A stretch of DNA of 38,749 nt from Lautropia sp. Lineage in GTDB: Bacteria; Pseudomonadota; Gammaproteobacteria; Burkholderiales; Burkholderiaceae_E. Below are positions 17,586 to 27,165 of this stretch, one piece after another. The notes below the pieces were generated by a model. That model had not been told where the DNA came from, made no database searches, and saw only the letters and a list, made by a program, of their open reading frames with translations. The stretch lies in contig JAUNKF010000019.1 in NCBI GenBank assembly GCA_030532895.1, positions 1-38,749 on the forward strand, written 5' to 3'. The first letter of the stretch is position 1. Every line of letters starts with the position of its first letter. Position numbers and translations under genes: made by a program.

Positions 17586-18446
17586 GTGATGAGCGCTGAC
17601 ATTCTGTTGATCGATGATGACCGACGGCTGGCTGACATGGTCGTGCGCTACCTCCGGCAGTCGGGTTTCCGTATGGAACATCGTGAAACGGGACAGGCGG
17701 GCTTGCAGTATCTGGCTGAGCAGGGGGCTAGCCTCGTGCTGCTGGATTTGATGCTGCCGGATGCGGATGGGCTGGATCTGTGTCGCCAGATTCGTCAGAT
17801 GCCGGGGCCGTTGGGGCTGGTGCCGGTGCTGATGCTGACGGCGCGTGGCGACACGATGGATCGGGTCGTGGGCCTGGAAGTGGGGGCCGACGATTATCTG
17901 CCCAAGCCTTTCGAGCCGCGTGAATTGTTGGCGCGGGTTCGGGCGCTGCAGCGGCGGGCGACTCAGCAGATCCCGCTGCCGTCTCCGATGATCATGAGCA
18001 CGCCGCCGGCCGAGGTTCTGGTGCTGGATGATTTGAGTATCGATGTCAGTGCCCGTGAGGTGCGCGTGGCCGGTGAGCCGAGAACGCTCACCGGCTACCA
18101 GTTCGACTTGCTGCTCGCGCTGGCTCGTCATGCGGGGCGGGTGTTGTCGCGTGAGCGGTTGATGGATCTGGTCAAGGGTGAACAGCTCGAAGCGTTCGAC
18201 CGTTCGATCGATGTGCATGTGGGCAAGATCCGGCAGGCCATCGAGGCGGATTCACGGCAGCCCAAGCGCCTGCTGACGGTGCGCGGGGTGGGCTACGTGC
18301 TGGCGCGTCCGCGAGAGAACGCGGCTCAGGCACCGGGCGTGGTGGATGGGCAGGGCATGACGCCAATGTCCGGTGAGGCGCAGCCATCTGCTGCGCCGCA
18401 GCGCCAGGGGGCGTTGCAGCCATCTACCCCGAAGCAGACGGGTTGA
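17586..18446 (+). CDS. OmpR-family response regulator, CpxR-like
   Basis: About 286 residues. The receiver domain has acidic residues D10-D12, phospho-acceptor D54 (VLLDLMLPDADG), T85 and K106 in ADDYLPKPFE. The C-terminal winged helix (about 140-240) has the OmpR-type signature FDRSIDVHVGKIRQAIEADS. The segment LTARGDTMDRVVGLEVGADD is very like CpxR. The last ~45 residues are a Pro/Ala/Gln-rich tail beyond the normal domain. Start is GTG at 17586 (nine bases from GAGGAG) or ATG at 17589. The kinase gene begins 4 bp after its stop. Together with the upstream Spy-like gene and the CpxR box it forms a probable envelope-stress circuit. Confidence 0.9.
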   Translation: MMSADILLIDDDRRLADMVVRYLRQSGFRMEHRETGQAGLQYLAEQGASLVLLDLMLPDADGLDLCRQIRQMPGPLGLVPVLMLTARGDTMDRVVGLEVGADDYLPKPFEPRELLARVRALQRRATQQIPLPSPMIMSTPPAEVLVLDDLSIDVSAREVRVAGEPRTLTGYQFDLLLALARHAGRVLSRERLMDLVKGEQLEAFDRSIDVHVGKIRQAIEADSRQPKRLLTVRGVGYVLARPRENAAQAPGVVDGQGMTPMSGEAQPSAAPQRQGALQPSTPKQTG

Positions 18447-18450
18447 GCGC

Positions 18451-19830
18451 ATGAGGCGTTTGTCCGTCACCATCTTTCTGTCGTTGTTGGCAAGCCTCGT
18501 GTTGGTGGGGGTAGCCGTCACGATTGCCTGGCAGTGGAGTCTGGCTCAGCGCACCGAAGCTCAGGCAAACCGCTTTGCCGAGGCACTGGCCGCCGAGGTG
18601 ATTCCGCTGGCCACGGAAGGACATGAGCGTTTGAGCCGGGTGCTGCATCACTGGCATCGGCGGTTGAACGTGGATTTTCAGGTGCTCGACGCCGAGGGGC
18701 GGCTCGTGGCGGCGGCGGGCCGGCCCTTTGAGCTGGATGTGCCGCCTGGTGTTCAGCGGAAGGTGGATGAGGCGCCGGATGACCGGGCCGGTGATGAGCG
18801 CGATGCGCATCGGGCGCGTTGGCGTGTCGGGCGGCAGGGGGGGCCGATGGTGGCTGTCATCCACCGGCTGGCTTTGCCGGATGCCCGCACGCTCGTGATT
18901 CGTTCGTGGCGGCCGAAACCGCCGGGGCCGCCTGTGAGTTTGCCCGTGCTGTTGGCGCTGCTCTTCGTGGCTGTGGGGCTGGCGGCCTGGCCCGTGTCAC
19001 GCCGCATCACCCGGCGGCTGGAGACGCTGAAGCACTCGGTGGATCAGCAGGCTGCGGGACAGCTCAGCGTGCGTGCCGACGTGCAGGGGCGGGATGAGGT
19101 GGCTGCACTGGCGCAGAGTTTCAACCGGGCGGCCGAGCGGATCGAGGGTTTGGTCAGTCGCCAGGAGGCGCTGTTGAGCAGTCAGCGTCAGCTGCTGGCC
19201 AATGCTTCGCACGAGCTGCGTTCGCCGCTCGCACGTATCCGGATGGCCACCGAATTGATGCTGGCCAGCCCGGCTGAGCTGGAGGCCCATGCCGAAGAGC
19301 TGCGGCTCAATATCCGCGAGCTGGATGAGTTGGTGGAAGAAATCCTGCTGGCGAGCCGTCTGGAGAGCCAGACGGCAGCTGATCTGCAACGGGCGCCGGT
19401 CGATGTCCGGGCCTGGGTGGCCGAGGCGTCGGCGCCCGTGGGGGCCGTCTGGCAGGTGGCTGATGAGGTGCCGGCCGTGGTGTACGCAGACCCTCGGCTG
19501 CTGCGGCGCCTGCTGCGCAATTTGCTGGACAATGCCCGCCGGTATCACCCACCGGAGGGCGAGCCGATCGAGGTGCGGCTGAGCATGCAGCGGCCCGATT
19601 GCCTGCATCTGGTGGTGCTCGATCGGGGCCGCGGCGTGCCCGAGGCAGCCCGTGCGCGGATCTTCGAGCCGTTTTACCGGGTGAGCGGGCACTCGGAATC
19701 GGCCGGTGGGGTGGGGCTTGGGCTGTCACTGGTGAGACAGATCGCGCTTCAGCATGGCGGTGAGGTGGTGTATGAAGCGCGGGAGGGCGGGGGCAGCTGC
19801 TTCGTGGTGACGCTGCCTTGCCCGGCTTGA
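18451..19830 (+). CDS. Sensor histidine kinase, CpxA/RstB-like
   Basis: A 459-residue inner-membrane kinase. TM1 is at about residues 6-26, a ~130-residue periplasmic sensor follows, TM2 is at about 162-182, and a HAMP domain (183-235) follows it. The phospho-accepting H254 is in NASHELRSPLARIRMATELM. The ATPase domain has an N-box (LLRNLLDNARRY), DRGRGVP and GVGLGLSLV. All catalytic motifs are intact. The ATG at 18451 is 4 bp after the regulator stop. The open frame extends upstream to 18373, but only across the regulator gene. The partner is the CpxR-like protein. The signal is not readable, though envelope stress or metals fit the neighbours. A CCCGGC/GCCGGG hairpin overlaps the stop without a U-tract. 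Confidence 0.93.
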   Translation: MRRLSVTIFLSLLASLVLVGVAVTIAWQWSLAQRTEAQANRFAEALAAEVIPLATEGHERLSRVLHHWHRRLNVDFQVLDAEGRLVAAAGRPFELDVPPGVQRKVDEAPDDRAGDERDAHRARWRVGRQGGPMVAVIHRLALPDARTLVIRSWRPKPPGPPVSLPVLLALLFVAVGLAAWPVSRRITRRLETLKHSVDQQAAGQLSVRADVQGRDEVAALAQSFNRAAERIEGLVSRQEALLSSQRQLLANASHELRSPLARIRMATELMLASPAELEAHAEELRLNIRELDELVEEILLASRLESQTAADLQRAPVDVRAWVAEASAPVGAVWQVADEVPAVVYADPRLLRRLLRNLLDNARRYHPPEGEPIEVRLSMQRPDCLHLVVLDRGRGVPEAARARIFEPFYRVSGHSESAGGVGLGLSLVRQIALQHGGEVVYEAREGGGSCFVVTLPCPA

Positions 19831-19916
19831 TGGCCGGGGTCGTGAAGGCATGTAGCCACAGGCCCGCAGAAGGCTCGATGGCTTCAGGGGCCAACGCTGG
19901 GCATGCACGTCACGGG

Positions 19917-20753
19917 CTAGTCAGCCGATTTGGGGGGAGCAGGCTTTCTGGGGGAAGCCTTGTTCCCGCCACCCGATTGGGGGGAAGCTGCCGGCCTGGT
20001 GGATCGGGCGGGTTTGGCTGCCGTGCGAGGGGGCGCGGAAGCGGCCGCTGGCTTTTGTGAGGCAGATGCCAAGGCCGGCTGTGAGGCCGAGGCTACCGAT
20101 TTGTGAGGGGGCGCCGTGTTGGTGGCCTTCGGTCTGGGTGAGGCTGAGGCCGAGGCAGGCAAGTGGCCGGTTTGGGGCCTGCCAGCCGCGGATCCGTGCT
20201 TCGGCTTGGCCCTGGCTGCTGTCTGGCCCCGGACCGGGGCGCGGGGCCGACCCAGCAGGAGGCCGGGGGGCATTGGGGGCGGGGTCTTGAGTAGCGATGA
20301 CAGCTCGGTCAGCGCCTTTTGGTAGACACCACGCTTGAATTCGATCACCTTGTCGAGCGGCGACCAGTAGTCGCTCCAGCGCCAGGCGTCGAACTCCGGT
20401 TCGCCGGTGGCATCGAGCACGATGTCCGATTCTCGGCCCAGGAGCCGCAACATGAACCAGATCTGCTTCTGGCCCCGGTAGTGGCCGCGCCATTCGCGGC
20501 GCACCCAGCGCATCGGCACGTCGTAACGAAGCCAGTCGCGCGTGCGGCCCAGCAGCTTCACGTGTTCGCGTCGCAGGCCCGTTTCCTCGAACAGCTCACG
20601 GAACAGCGCCTCTTCGGGGCTTTCGCCCGGATTGATGCCGCCCTGCGGAAACTGCCAAGCCTGCTCACGAATGCGCTTGCCCCAGAAGACCTGGTTGTGG
20701 CGATTGAGCAGAATGATGCCGACATTGGGTCGGTAGCCGTTTTTATCCAACAT
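19917..20753 (-). CDS. rppH: RNA pyrophosphohydrolase RppH with long C-terminal extension
   Basis: A 278-residue protein. Residues 1-160 are a canonical RppH ([20 protein letters not shown] at the start). The Nudix box runs from G39 to L60 with E44, R52, E53, E56, E57 and G59 in place. RppH removes pyrophosphate from the 5' triphosphate of mRNAs and so opens them to RNase E. Residues ~160-278 are a Pro/Ala/Lys/Arg/Ser-rich, presumably disordered tail, which the 176-residue E. coli enzyme lacks. Such basic tails may contact RNA or the degradosome, but this is inference. It is divergent from proS, an arrangement common in Burkholderiales. Confidence 0.95.
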   Translation of the reverse strand: MLDKNGYRPNVGIILLNRHNQVFWGKRIREQAWQFPQGGINPGESPEEALFRELFEETGLRREHVKLLGRTRDWLRYDVPMRWVRREWRGHYRGQKQIWFMLRLLGRESDIVLDATGEPEFDAWRWSDYWSPLDKVIEFKRGVYQKALTELSSLLKTPPPMPPGLLLGRPRAPVRGQTAARAKPKHGSAAGRPQTGHLPASASASPRPKATNTAPPHKSVASASQPALASASQKPAAASAPPRTAAKPARSTRPAASPQSGGGNKASPRKPAPPKSAD

Positions 20754-20908
20754 GGCAGCAGATGAGACAGGTTCGGGCGGTGGGGCGGCGCGTTGAATCC
20801 TCCATCAGGACAAGGCAGGCTGCGGTGACACGCGCAGAAAAAGGGGCAGCTGCCCGTCGGAAGCGTTGTTGTCGATGGTAAAAGACACGCAGCGGCCCGA
20901 CGACTGGA

Positions 20909-20919
20909 TAGAATAGAAT
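20909..20919 (+). promoter_or_regulatory. Possible -10 region of proS
   Basis: Two overlapping TAGAAT hexamers (20909-20914 and 20914-20919) lie 26-36 bp before the proS ATG, with an AT-rich TTATATAG at 20928-20935. No good -35 is seen at the right spacing. No clear ribosome-binding site precedes the ATG, so the leader would be short. Confidence 0.35.
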
Positions 20920-20944
20920 GAAGCCCATTATATAGATCGAACCT

Positions 20945-22714
20945 ATGAAAGCCACTGCCTTTCACTTGCCCACCTTCAAAGAAGCGCCAGCCGACGCCGA
21001 GATCATCAGCCACCAGCTGATGATGCGGGCTGGCGTGATTCGTAAACTCGCTGGCGGCATCTACACCTACATGCCGTTGGGGCTGCGCATCGTCCGCAAG
21101 ATCGAGAACATCATCCGTGAGGAGATGAATGCGGCTGGTGCCATCGAGCTGTTGATGCCGATGGTGCAGCCGGCCGAGTTGTGGATGGAAACCGGCCGTT
21201 GGGATGCCTATGGCCCCGAGCTGCTGCGCGTGAAGGATCGCCATGAGCGCGACTTCATCATCCAGCCCACCTCGGAAGAGGTCATCACCGACATCGCCCG
21301 TCAGGATCTGCGCAGCTATCGTCAGTTGCCCAAGAATTTCTACCACATTCAGACGAAATTCCGCGACGAGCGCCGCCCGCGCTTTGGCGTGATGCGCGGC
21401 CGAGAATTCACGATGAAGGATGCCTACTCCTTCGACCGCGATGCCGAGGCCGCACTGGTCAGCTACCAGAAGATGTATGACGCCTACGTGCGCATCTTCG
21501 ACCGTCTGGGCCTGCAATACCGGGCCGTGGCGGCCGATACCGGCTCCATTGGCGGTTCGGCGAGCCATGAGTTCCAGGTGATTGCCGAGACAGGCGAGGA
21601 TGCCATCGTCTACAACCCCGAGTCGGACTATGCGGCCAACATCGAGCTGGCCGAAGCGCTGCCGTTGTTGGCCGAGCGGGCCGCGCCGGCCGAGGCGATG
21701 ACGAAGGTTCACACGCCGGGGCAGGCCACCTGCGCAGACGTGGCGACCTTTCTGGGCCTGCCGCTCGATCGCACGATCAAGTCGCTCGTGTTGGCCACCG
21801 AAGCGGCGGCCGGGGAAGGCGAGCCGCCGAAGGTGACGGTGTGGCTTCTGATGTTGCGGGGCGACCACAGCATGAACGAGGTCAAGGTGGGCAAGGTGCC
21901 GGGCCTGGCCGGGTTCCGCTTTGCCACCGAGGCTGAAATTCTCGATCACTTCGGCACGCCGCCTGGCTACATCGGCCCGGTGGGCACGAAAAAGCCGGTT
22001 CGCCTCGTCGTCGACCGGACGGTGGCCAACATGAGTGATTTCGTGGCCGGAGCCAATGAGGTCGATTACCACATCAGCGGCATCAACTGGGGCCGTGATC
22101 TGCCCCTGCCTGCGCCCGAGGGGGAAAGCGGCCCGGTGATGGTGGCCGACATCCGCAACGTGCAGGTGGGCGATCCCTCACCCGATGGCAAGGGGGTGTT
22201 GGCCATTCAGCGCGGCATCGAGGTTGGCCATGTGTTCTACCTGGGCACGAAGTATTCCGAGGCGATGCAGGCCACTTTCATCGATGAGCAAGGCAAACCG
22301 CAGCTCCTGGAGATGGGCTGCTACGGCATTGGTGTCACCCGCCTGTTGGGCGCGGCCATCGAGCAGAATCATGATGACAAGGGCATCATCTGGCCGGCGG
22401 CGATCGCACCGTTCGAGGTGGTGATCTGCCCGATGGGGCTGGAGCGTTCCGAGGCCGTGCGCGAGGCGGTCGACGGCCTGGCGGCCGAGCTGCAGGCGGC
22501 TGGCATCTGTTACATCGTCGATGACCGCAACGAACGGCCGGGCGTGATGTTTGCCGATTGGGAGCTGATCGGTGTGCCGTTGCGCATCACGGTGGGCGAC
22601 CGTGGCCTGAAGGAAGGGCTGCTGGAGCTGACCGTGCGTCGGGGGCTGGAGACGACGAAGGTGCCTGTGGCCGACATGCTGGCCGAAGTGCAAAAGCGTT
22701 TGCCCACGCTCTGA
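20945..22714 (+). CDS. proS: Prolyl-tRNA synthetase
   Basis: A 589-residue class II synthetase of the bacterial type (E. coli: 572). Motif 1 is around [20 protein letters not shown], and motif 2 around [20 protein letters not shown]. The editing (INS) domain occupies about residues 225-405 ([20 protein letters not shown]). Motif 3 is [17 protein letters not shown], followed by the C-terminal anticodon-binding domain ([20 protein letters not shown]). It charges tRNA-Pro in the cytoplasm and hydrolyses misacylated Ala-tRNA-Pro. The lytic transglycosylase gene starts 4 bp after its stop. No oddities. Confidence 0.98.
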   Translation: MKATAFHLPTFKEAPADAEIISHQLMMRAGVIRKLAGGIYTYMPLGLRIVRKIENIIREEMNAAGAIELLMPMVQPAELWMETGRWDAYGPELLRVKDRHERDFIIQPTSEEVITDIARQDLRSYRQLPKNFYHIQTKFRDERRPRFGVMRGREFTMKDAYSFDRDAEAALVSYQKMYDAYVRIFDRLGLQYRAVAADTGSIGGSASHEFQVIAETGEDAIVYNPESDYAANIELAEALPLLAERAAPAEAMTKVHTPGQATCADVATFLGLPLDRTIKSLVLATEAAAGEGEPPKVTVWLLMLRGDHSMNEVKVGKVPGLAGFRFATEAEILDHFGTPPGYIGPVGTKKPVRLVVDRTVANMSDFVAGANEVDYHISGINWGRDLPLPAPEGESGPVMVADIRNVQVGDPSPDGKGVLAIQRGIEVGHVFYLGTKYSEAMQATFIDEQGKPQLLEMGCYGIGVTRLLGAAIEQNHDDKGIIWPAAIAPFEVVICPMGLERSEAVREAVDGLAAELQAAGICYIVDDRNERPGVMFADWELIGVPLRITVGDRGLKEGLLELTVRRGLETTKVPVADMLAEVQKRLPTL

Positions 22715-22718
22715 TCTC

Positions 22719-23612
22719 ATGCCCCGACAAGGCCGATCGTCCGTGCCGCATGTACCTGACGAGGGGCGGCGGCATTGGCTCACCCGTGAGGTGCTGGCCG
22801 GGCTGGCTGCGCCACTGGGGGCGAGGAGCGCCGCACGCTTGGTGTTGCCGGCACTGCCTGTGGCCGGCTGGTTGCTGCGCCTGATGAGGCCGCTCATTCA
22901 GCCGGGCATCAGCCAGGGTGTCGGGCGCGTCACCCTGGGCGGCGTGAGCCTGTCGGCCACGCGTGGGGCATGGGCCGGCGGTCAGCAATATGAAACCCTC
23001 TCCGATGCCGTGCGTGTGGCGCTCTCGAAAGCGATTGCCGCGCCGGTGTCGGCCGAGCCGTTGTGGGCTTCACGCGAGCAGCGCATCGAGTGGATGACGC
23101 AGATGTCAGACCGCTTGCCGCGGCGGCATTTTCCGGATTTTGAATCCCGCCAGCGCTTCTTGCGCACGGTGCGGTACGAGGCGCAGCGCGCAGGGCTGGA
23201 GCCAGAGCTGGTGCTGGGGCTGATCCAGGTCGAAAGCGCCTTCCGGCAATATGCGATCTCGTCGGTCGGTGCACGTGGCTACATGCAGGTGATGCCGTTC
23301 TGGACGAAGGTGCTGGGGGATGGCGACGCGAAGAGGCTCTTCAACCCTCGCATCAACATTCGCTATGGCTGCGTGATCCTGCGCCATTATCTCGATATCG
23401 AAAAGGGCGACCTGTTTCTTGCGCTGGGTCGTTACAACGGCAGCCGGGGGCGTGATCCCTATCCGAATGCCGTGTTCGCGGCCTGGGATCGGTGGCGCTT
23501 CCAGCCAGGCTCCCGATCGCACAGCCGCACCGCCGACGCCGAAACGGCTGTGCCTGCCTCAGTCCCGAGGCGGGCAAGTGCCGCCACCGGCATGCCGCAG
23601 CCCAAGCCGTAG
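22719..23612 (+). CDS. Lytic transglycosylase (SLT domain)
   Basis: A 297-residue protein. The SLT domain covers about residues 145-260; the catalytic Glu is E172 in LGLIQVESAFRQYAISSVGA, followed by the family motifs GARGYMQVMPFW and ALGRYNGSRGRDPYP. It cleaves peptidoglycan glycan strands with formation of 1,6-anhydro-MurNAc. The recycling enzyme AmpD, which acts on those products, is encoded 14 kb away. Residues ~24-60 contain a hydrophobic patch that may serve as signal or anchor, although no clean signal peptide starts at the first Met. It lies 4 bp behind proS, so it is probably co-transcribed. The C-terminal 35 residues are low-complexity. A dispersed repeat abuts the stop codon. Confidence 0.92.
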   Translation: MPRQGRSSVPHVPDEGRRHWLTREVLAGLAAPLGARSAARLVLPALPVAGWLLRLMRPLIQPGISQGVGRVTLGGVSLSATRGAWAGGQQYETLSDAVRVALSKAIAAPVSAEPLWASREQRIEWMTQMSDRLPRRHFPDFESRQRFLRTVRYEAQRAGLEPELVLGLIQVESAFRQYAISSVGARGYMQVMPFWTKVLGDGDAKRLFNPRINIRYGCVILRHYLDIEKGDLFLALGRYNGSRGRDPYPNAVFAAWDRWRFQPGSRSHSRTADAETAVPASVPRRASAATGMPQPKP

Positions 23613-23635
23613 CGCGTGTCATGCACGGATTCGTC
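23611..23635 (-). repeat. Dispersed 25-bp intergenic repeat, copy D
   Basis: On the minus strand GACGAATCCGTGCATGACAC followed by GCGCT; only two bases (CC for AA) differ from the consensus. Its last bases overlap the TAG stop codon of the lytic transglycosylase gene. Confidence 0.65.
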
Positions 23636-23977
23636 ACCGCGACGGTGCCTCCGTACCGTTCGTCCGTTCGCCTGCCGTTCACACCCGCCGGCCGACCGTT
23701 CATCCTGCCGGAATGACCGTTCATCTCCTTGGGCGGCTGATTCATCGGCATTCGCGCGACACGGGGTCGATGTACCTCAAGCCAGTGAGTATCCTTATTA
23801 ATAGAGCGTTCATGCACTGCCGCCTCGCTCGCGAAATCTTTCTGGGCGTGCGTGCGATACGCCAGGGACGAATCGTGGTTTGAGACACGCAGACCATAGC
23901 CCGGCACAGGGTGCGACAGGCACTCTGGGTTTCAGTCTGTGTCAGCACAAGGGGGTCGATGAACCCCAGGAGCGCAA
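23613..23977. other. Intergenic region before the GGDEF gene, framed by repeat copies
   Basis: No gene is seen. Repeat copy D opens the region in minus orientation and the diverged copy H (23867-23892) lies near its end in plus orientation. A 9-bp core match (TCATGCACT) lies at 23809-23817. AGGAG at 23968-23972 is the ribosome-binding site for the GTG start at 23978. The AT-rich TTATTAATAG at about 23795-23804 may be promoter sequence but has no clear partner. Confidence 0.5.
23867..23892 (+). repeat. Dispersed intergenic repeat, diverged copy H
   Basis: GACGAATCGTGGTTTGAGAC followed by ACGCAG keeps the blocks GACGAAT, GTG, TGA and CACGC of the consensus, but with small insertions or deletions. 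It is in opposite orientation to copy D, 231 bp away. Confidence 0.4.
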
Positions 23978-26900
23978 GTGAACCAGCATCCACACGAGAA
24001 GCGACGGCTGAGCGGATCCCGCCAGTTGGCCGGGTGGGTTTTGCTGCTGATCACGGTGTCTTATCTGATCTGGCTGTTTGCCTACCCGATGGCTTATTCC
24101 AAGCCTGATCAGGTGCTGCCTTACAAGATTCTGGCATCTGCCAAGAGCTTCAACGAGCTGGCCAATGTGCTCGGGCCGCTACGCGAGCAGGCGGCGCCGC
24201 TGGGTGGGCAGTCTGCCAAGATGAAAACGCTGTGGGTGTTGGCCCGCATTCCGGCGGACACGGAAGAGCGCACCCGCGTCCTGCATTTGGCCAATCGCTC
24301 CATCCTGAAGGGGGATGCCGTCGTGCTCGACGAATTCGGGCAGGCGCTGCTTTACTCGCATTTCAGTCAGGATCTGGAGCCGGTACATGCCGAGCGTGCG
24401 CTGCCTGGCTATTCGATCGTGTTGCCTGAATTGCCATTGCCTTTGCCGGCAGGGCACCGCCGCTTCAGTGGCGAACACGATCTGACCCTCGTGCTTCGGC
24501 TGGAGCTGTCCACGACTGGCCCGGCGCTCGCGTTGAATCTCTGGGACAGTACCCGTTTCGTCGAAGCGCAGCGCCAGATCGAGCAGCAAGGCACGATGCT
24601 GGGCAGCATTCTGGTGCTGCTGGCGATGGCGGCCTTCGTCGGTGGTCAGCTGATGCACATCCCTGTGATGCGGCTGCTGGCATTCTGGCTGGGGGCGCGT
24701 GCTGCCTACTTGATGTCGGCTGGTGGGTATCTGCATCTCTGGCTGGGCACGTCGATGGGCGGTGTACTTGGCACGGCGCTCGATCAGGTGGCGCAGATGT
24801 CGCTGCCCTCGGCCAGCCTCACGTTGATGTGGGGGTTGATGGAATACCGGCTCAAGGGCCAGCGTTTTGGTGCGTGGATGCATGGCATGGCCGTGGTGGG
24901 CGTCTTCGCGTTGGCGGTGGCGGGCCTTTTGCCGCCGGAGGTTTTCCAGACACTGCTCTATCTGGTGGCCGGCGCCGTCATCGTGACGGTGGCCGGACTG
25001 GCGGTCGTGAACCTGCGGCATCGGGTGTCGATGATGTCGATCTGGTATCTGTGCACGCCGTTGCTCGATGGGCTGGCTGCGGCCAACACGCTCGTTTATC
25101 TGCTCGGTATCACGCAGGCACCGTTTCCCTGGCTGGATCTGCAATCCACGTCGCTGCTGGCGGTGATGAATGCCTCGACGGCGGTGATCGGCTATCTGGC
25201 CCGTGAGCGCTCGAAGGAACTGAAGTCTCAGGAAGCCACGAAGGACGCGCTCGACCGCTATCAGGAAACCTACAAGACGATTCCGATCGGTCTGCTTTCC
25301 TTTGATCACGATGCGCACATCGAGCGCTACAACGAGGTCTCGTCACGGCTTTTCGATGTACCTGTGAAGGATGGGGAGGCGTCGCTGCCAGCGGTCTCCA
25401 CGCTGGGCGATGCCAATGGTGCCTTGGCTGCGCCGCCGGTGAGTGCGGTGGCGTCGATGCCGGCACAGGGCCGGGGAGATGCCGACACGCTGATGGCGTT
25501 GAATGCCGCTTTCCCGGATGATCTGCGCGAGCGCATCCAGCAGGATCTGAGCAGTTTCGACGAGGCCGACTTCGTCTGGCTGTTGCATGGCGAGGGCACG
25601 CACCGTTGGTTGCGTGTGCAGGCCCAACGCACGGCCACCGGTTACGACGTGAGCCTGACCGATGTGACGGCCTTGAAGCAGGCCGAGTCGCATCTGATCT
25701 ATGAATCACAGCATGACAAGCTGACAGGCGCGCTCAACCGTCACGGGCTGGATCGCCGCATCGAGAGCTGTCTCAGTGATCCCGAACGGGCCGAGCACCT
25801 GGCGATCTGTTATGTGGATCTTGACCGCTTCAAGGTGCTGAATGACGTATTCGGGCATCAGGCGGGGGATGCGGTGCTGCGCGATGTGGTGCAGCGCTTG
25901 AAGAAGCGCCTTGGCGATCAGGTGGAAATTGCCCGGATGGGTGGGGACGAGTTTGCTCTGCTTCTGAGCACCAATGACCCGCCGCACCGTTTGCAGGCTT
26001 ACCGGGCGCTGGACGCCATCGCTGGCCGTCCCTTCGAGATCGCCCCCAAGCGTTTTGCCGTGACCGCCAGTATCGGGTTGTGCCGGGCCAATGCGGGTCA
26101 GGGCAGCCGTAGCCTGATCGATGCGGCTGACAATGCCTGTCGGGAGGCCAAACGCAAAGGGCGCAATCAGGTCGTCATCATGGAAGAGGGCGATCAGGGC
26201 CATGAGCGTGAGCGTCACCAGGTCGAGATCGAGGTGCTCGATCGGCTGCGCAAGACGAAGGCTTTCAGTGATTTCGAGTTGGCCATCCAGCCGGTGGTGG
26301 GCCTGGGTGACGGCAATCGGCTGGGGGGCGAGATCCTGTTGCGTCATCGGATGTCCGATGGCTCGCTGCGTTCGCCCACGAGTCTGATCGAGGCGGCCGT
26401 CTACCGGGGCGAGATGGCCACGATCGATCGTTGGGTGCTGATCGAGAGCCTGCGTTGGCTGGCCAGGCACGAACGCGCGTTCCGCGCGCTGGATTTCATT
26501 TCGGTCAACCTGTCGGCCGAAGCGCTCAGTGATGAGGCGTTCAAGAACCAGCTGATCGGACAGGTGCGCCGCCACCAACCGGTGGCCTCGAAGCTGGTGC
26601 TGGAGATCAACGAAGTGGTGGCCATGCAGGATGGTTACATGATGAAGCGCCTGATCGGTACCCTGCGCCAGTTGGGGGTGCGCGCGGCTCTCGATAACGT
26701 GGGCGCCGGTTTCATCAACCTGAACGCCATCGGTGACATTGGGGCGAGCTACCTGAAGATCGATGGCAGTTTCACGGAATCGTTGACCCGGCACGGTGGT
26801 GGACAGGCCGTGCTGCGCACGCTGGCCGTACTGGCGCAGGAGCTGGGCATTGCCAGTATCGCCAAGTCGGTGCAGTCCGCCTCGGTGCTGCCGGTGCTGG

Positions 26901-27094
26901 AAGCGATGGGCATCGACTATGCGCAGGGTCAGGCCCTGGGGGCGCCGATGAGCCTGGCAGATTTTGAGACCTTGGTGAATATCGGGGCGGGAACCGCCGT
27001 CCGTCGTGCCGGCACGGCTGCTGCATCAGCCTCTGCGGCCTCGGCAGAGGGGATGGCGGGCTTGGGCGCACGGGGGTCGGCCCAGGGCGCCTGA
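23978..27094 (+). CDS. Membrane diguanylate cyclase with PAS-GGDEF and a degenerate EAL domain
   Basis: A 1038-residue protein starting at GTG with AGGAG six bases upstream. One N-terminal helix, a ~150-residue periplasmic region and about seven further helices (residues ~205-400, 7TM sensor-like) precede a PAS region (~425-570). The GGDEF domain is intact (MGGDEF, GG at 655-656; DLDRFKVLNDVFGHQAGD), so c-di-GMP synthesis is likely. The EAL domain (about 760-1000) is altered: EAL is EIL (E785), the metal-binding DD is DN (906-907), and the Glu expected in the IAEGVE segment is Lys963. Hydrolysis is therefore doubtful; the domain may bind c-di-GMP or act as a regulatory module. The gene appears to stand alone. 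Confidence 0.92.
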   Translation: MNQHPHEKRRLSGSRQLAGWVLLLITVSYLIWLFAYPMAYSKPDQVLPYKILASAKSFNELANVLGPLREQAAPLGGQSAKMKTLWVLARIPADTEERTRVLHLANRSILKGDAVVLDEFGQALLYSHFSQDLEPVHAERALPGYSIVLPELPLPLPAGHRRFSGEHDLTLVLRLELSTTGPALALNLWDSTRFVEAQRQIEQQGTMLGSILVLLAMAAFVGGQLMHIPVMRLLAFWLGARAAYLMSAGGYLHLWLGTSMGGVLGTALDQVAQMSLPSASLTLMWGLMEYRLKGQRFGAWMHGMAVVGVFALAVAGLLPPEVFQTLLYLVAGAVIVTVAGLAVVNLRHRVSMMSIWYLCTPLLDGLAAANTLVYLLGITQAPFPWLDLQSTSLLAVMNASTAVIGYLARERSKELKSQEATKDALDRYQETYKTIPIGLLSFDHDAHIERYNEVSSRLFDVPVKDGEASLPAVSTLGDANGALAAPPVSAVASMPAQGRGDADTLMALNAAFPDDLRERIQQDLSSFDEADFVWLLHGEGTHRWLRVQAQRTATGYDVSLTDVTALKQAESHLIYESQHDKLTGALNRHGLDRRIESCLSDPERAEHLAICYVDLDRFKVLNDVFGHQAGDAVLRDVVQRLKKRLGDQVEIARMGGDEFALLLSTNDPPHRLQAYRALDAIAGRPFEIAPKRFAVTASIGLCRANAGQGSRSLIDAADNACREAKRKGRNQVVIMEEGDQGHERERHQVEIEVLDRLRKTKAFSDFELAIQPVVGLGDGNRLGGEILLRHRMSDGSLRSPTSLIEAAVYRGEMATIDRWVLIESLRWLARHERAFRALDFISVNLSAEALSDEAFKNQLIGQVRRHQPVASKLVLEINEVVAMQDGYMMKRLIGTLRQLGVRAALDNVGAGFINLNAIGDIGASYLKIDGSFTESLTRHGGGQAVLRTLAVLAQELGIASIAKSVQSASVLPVLEAMGIDYAQGQALGAPMSLADFETLVNIGAGTAVRRAGTAAASASAASAEGMAGLGARGSAQGA

Positions 27095-27165
27095 TGTCAG
27101 GCACGCGTGGCCTCGCCTCGCGTCGGCTGGTGCGGCCGTGGCAGGGGGCGACGCGCTGGTGCGCC

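Noticed and set aside
20826-20845. TGACACGCGC as a further copy of the dispersed repeat
   Set aside because: Only 10 bp match and the GACGAA half is missing.
20558-22072. 504-codon minus-strand open frame over proS
   Set aside because: Mostly antisense to proS, then reads into rppH out of frame.
27090-27103. GCCTGA-TG-TCAGGC palindrome at the end of the GGDEF gene
   Set aside because: Two-base loop and no U-tract; probably chance in GC-rich DNA.
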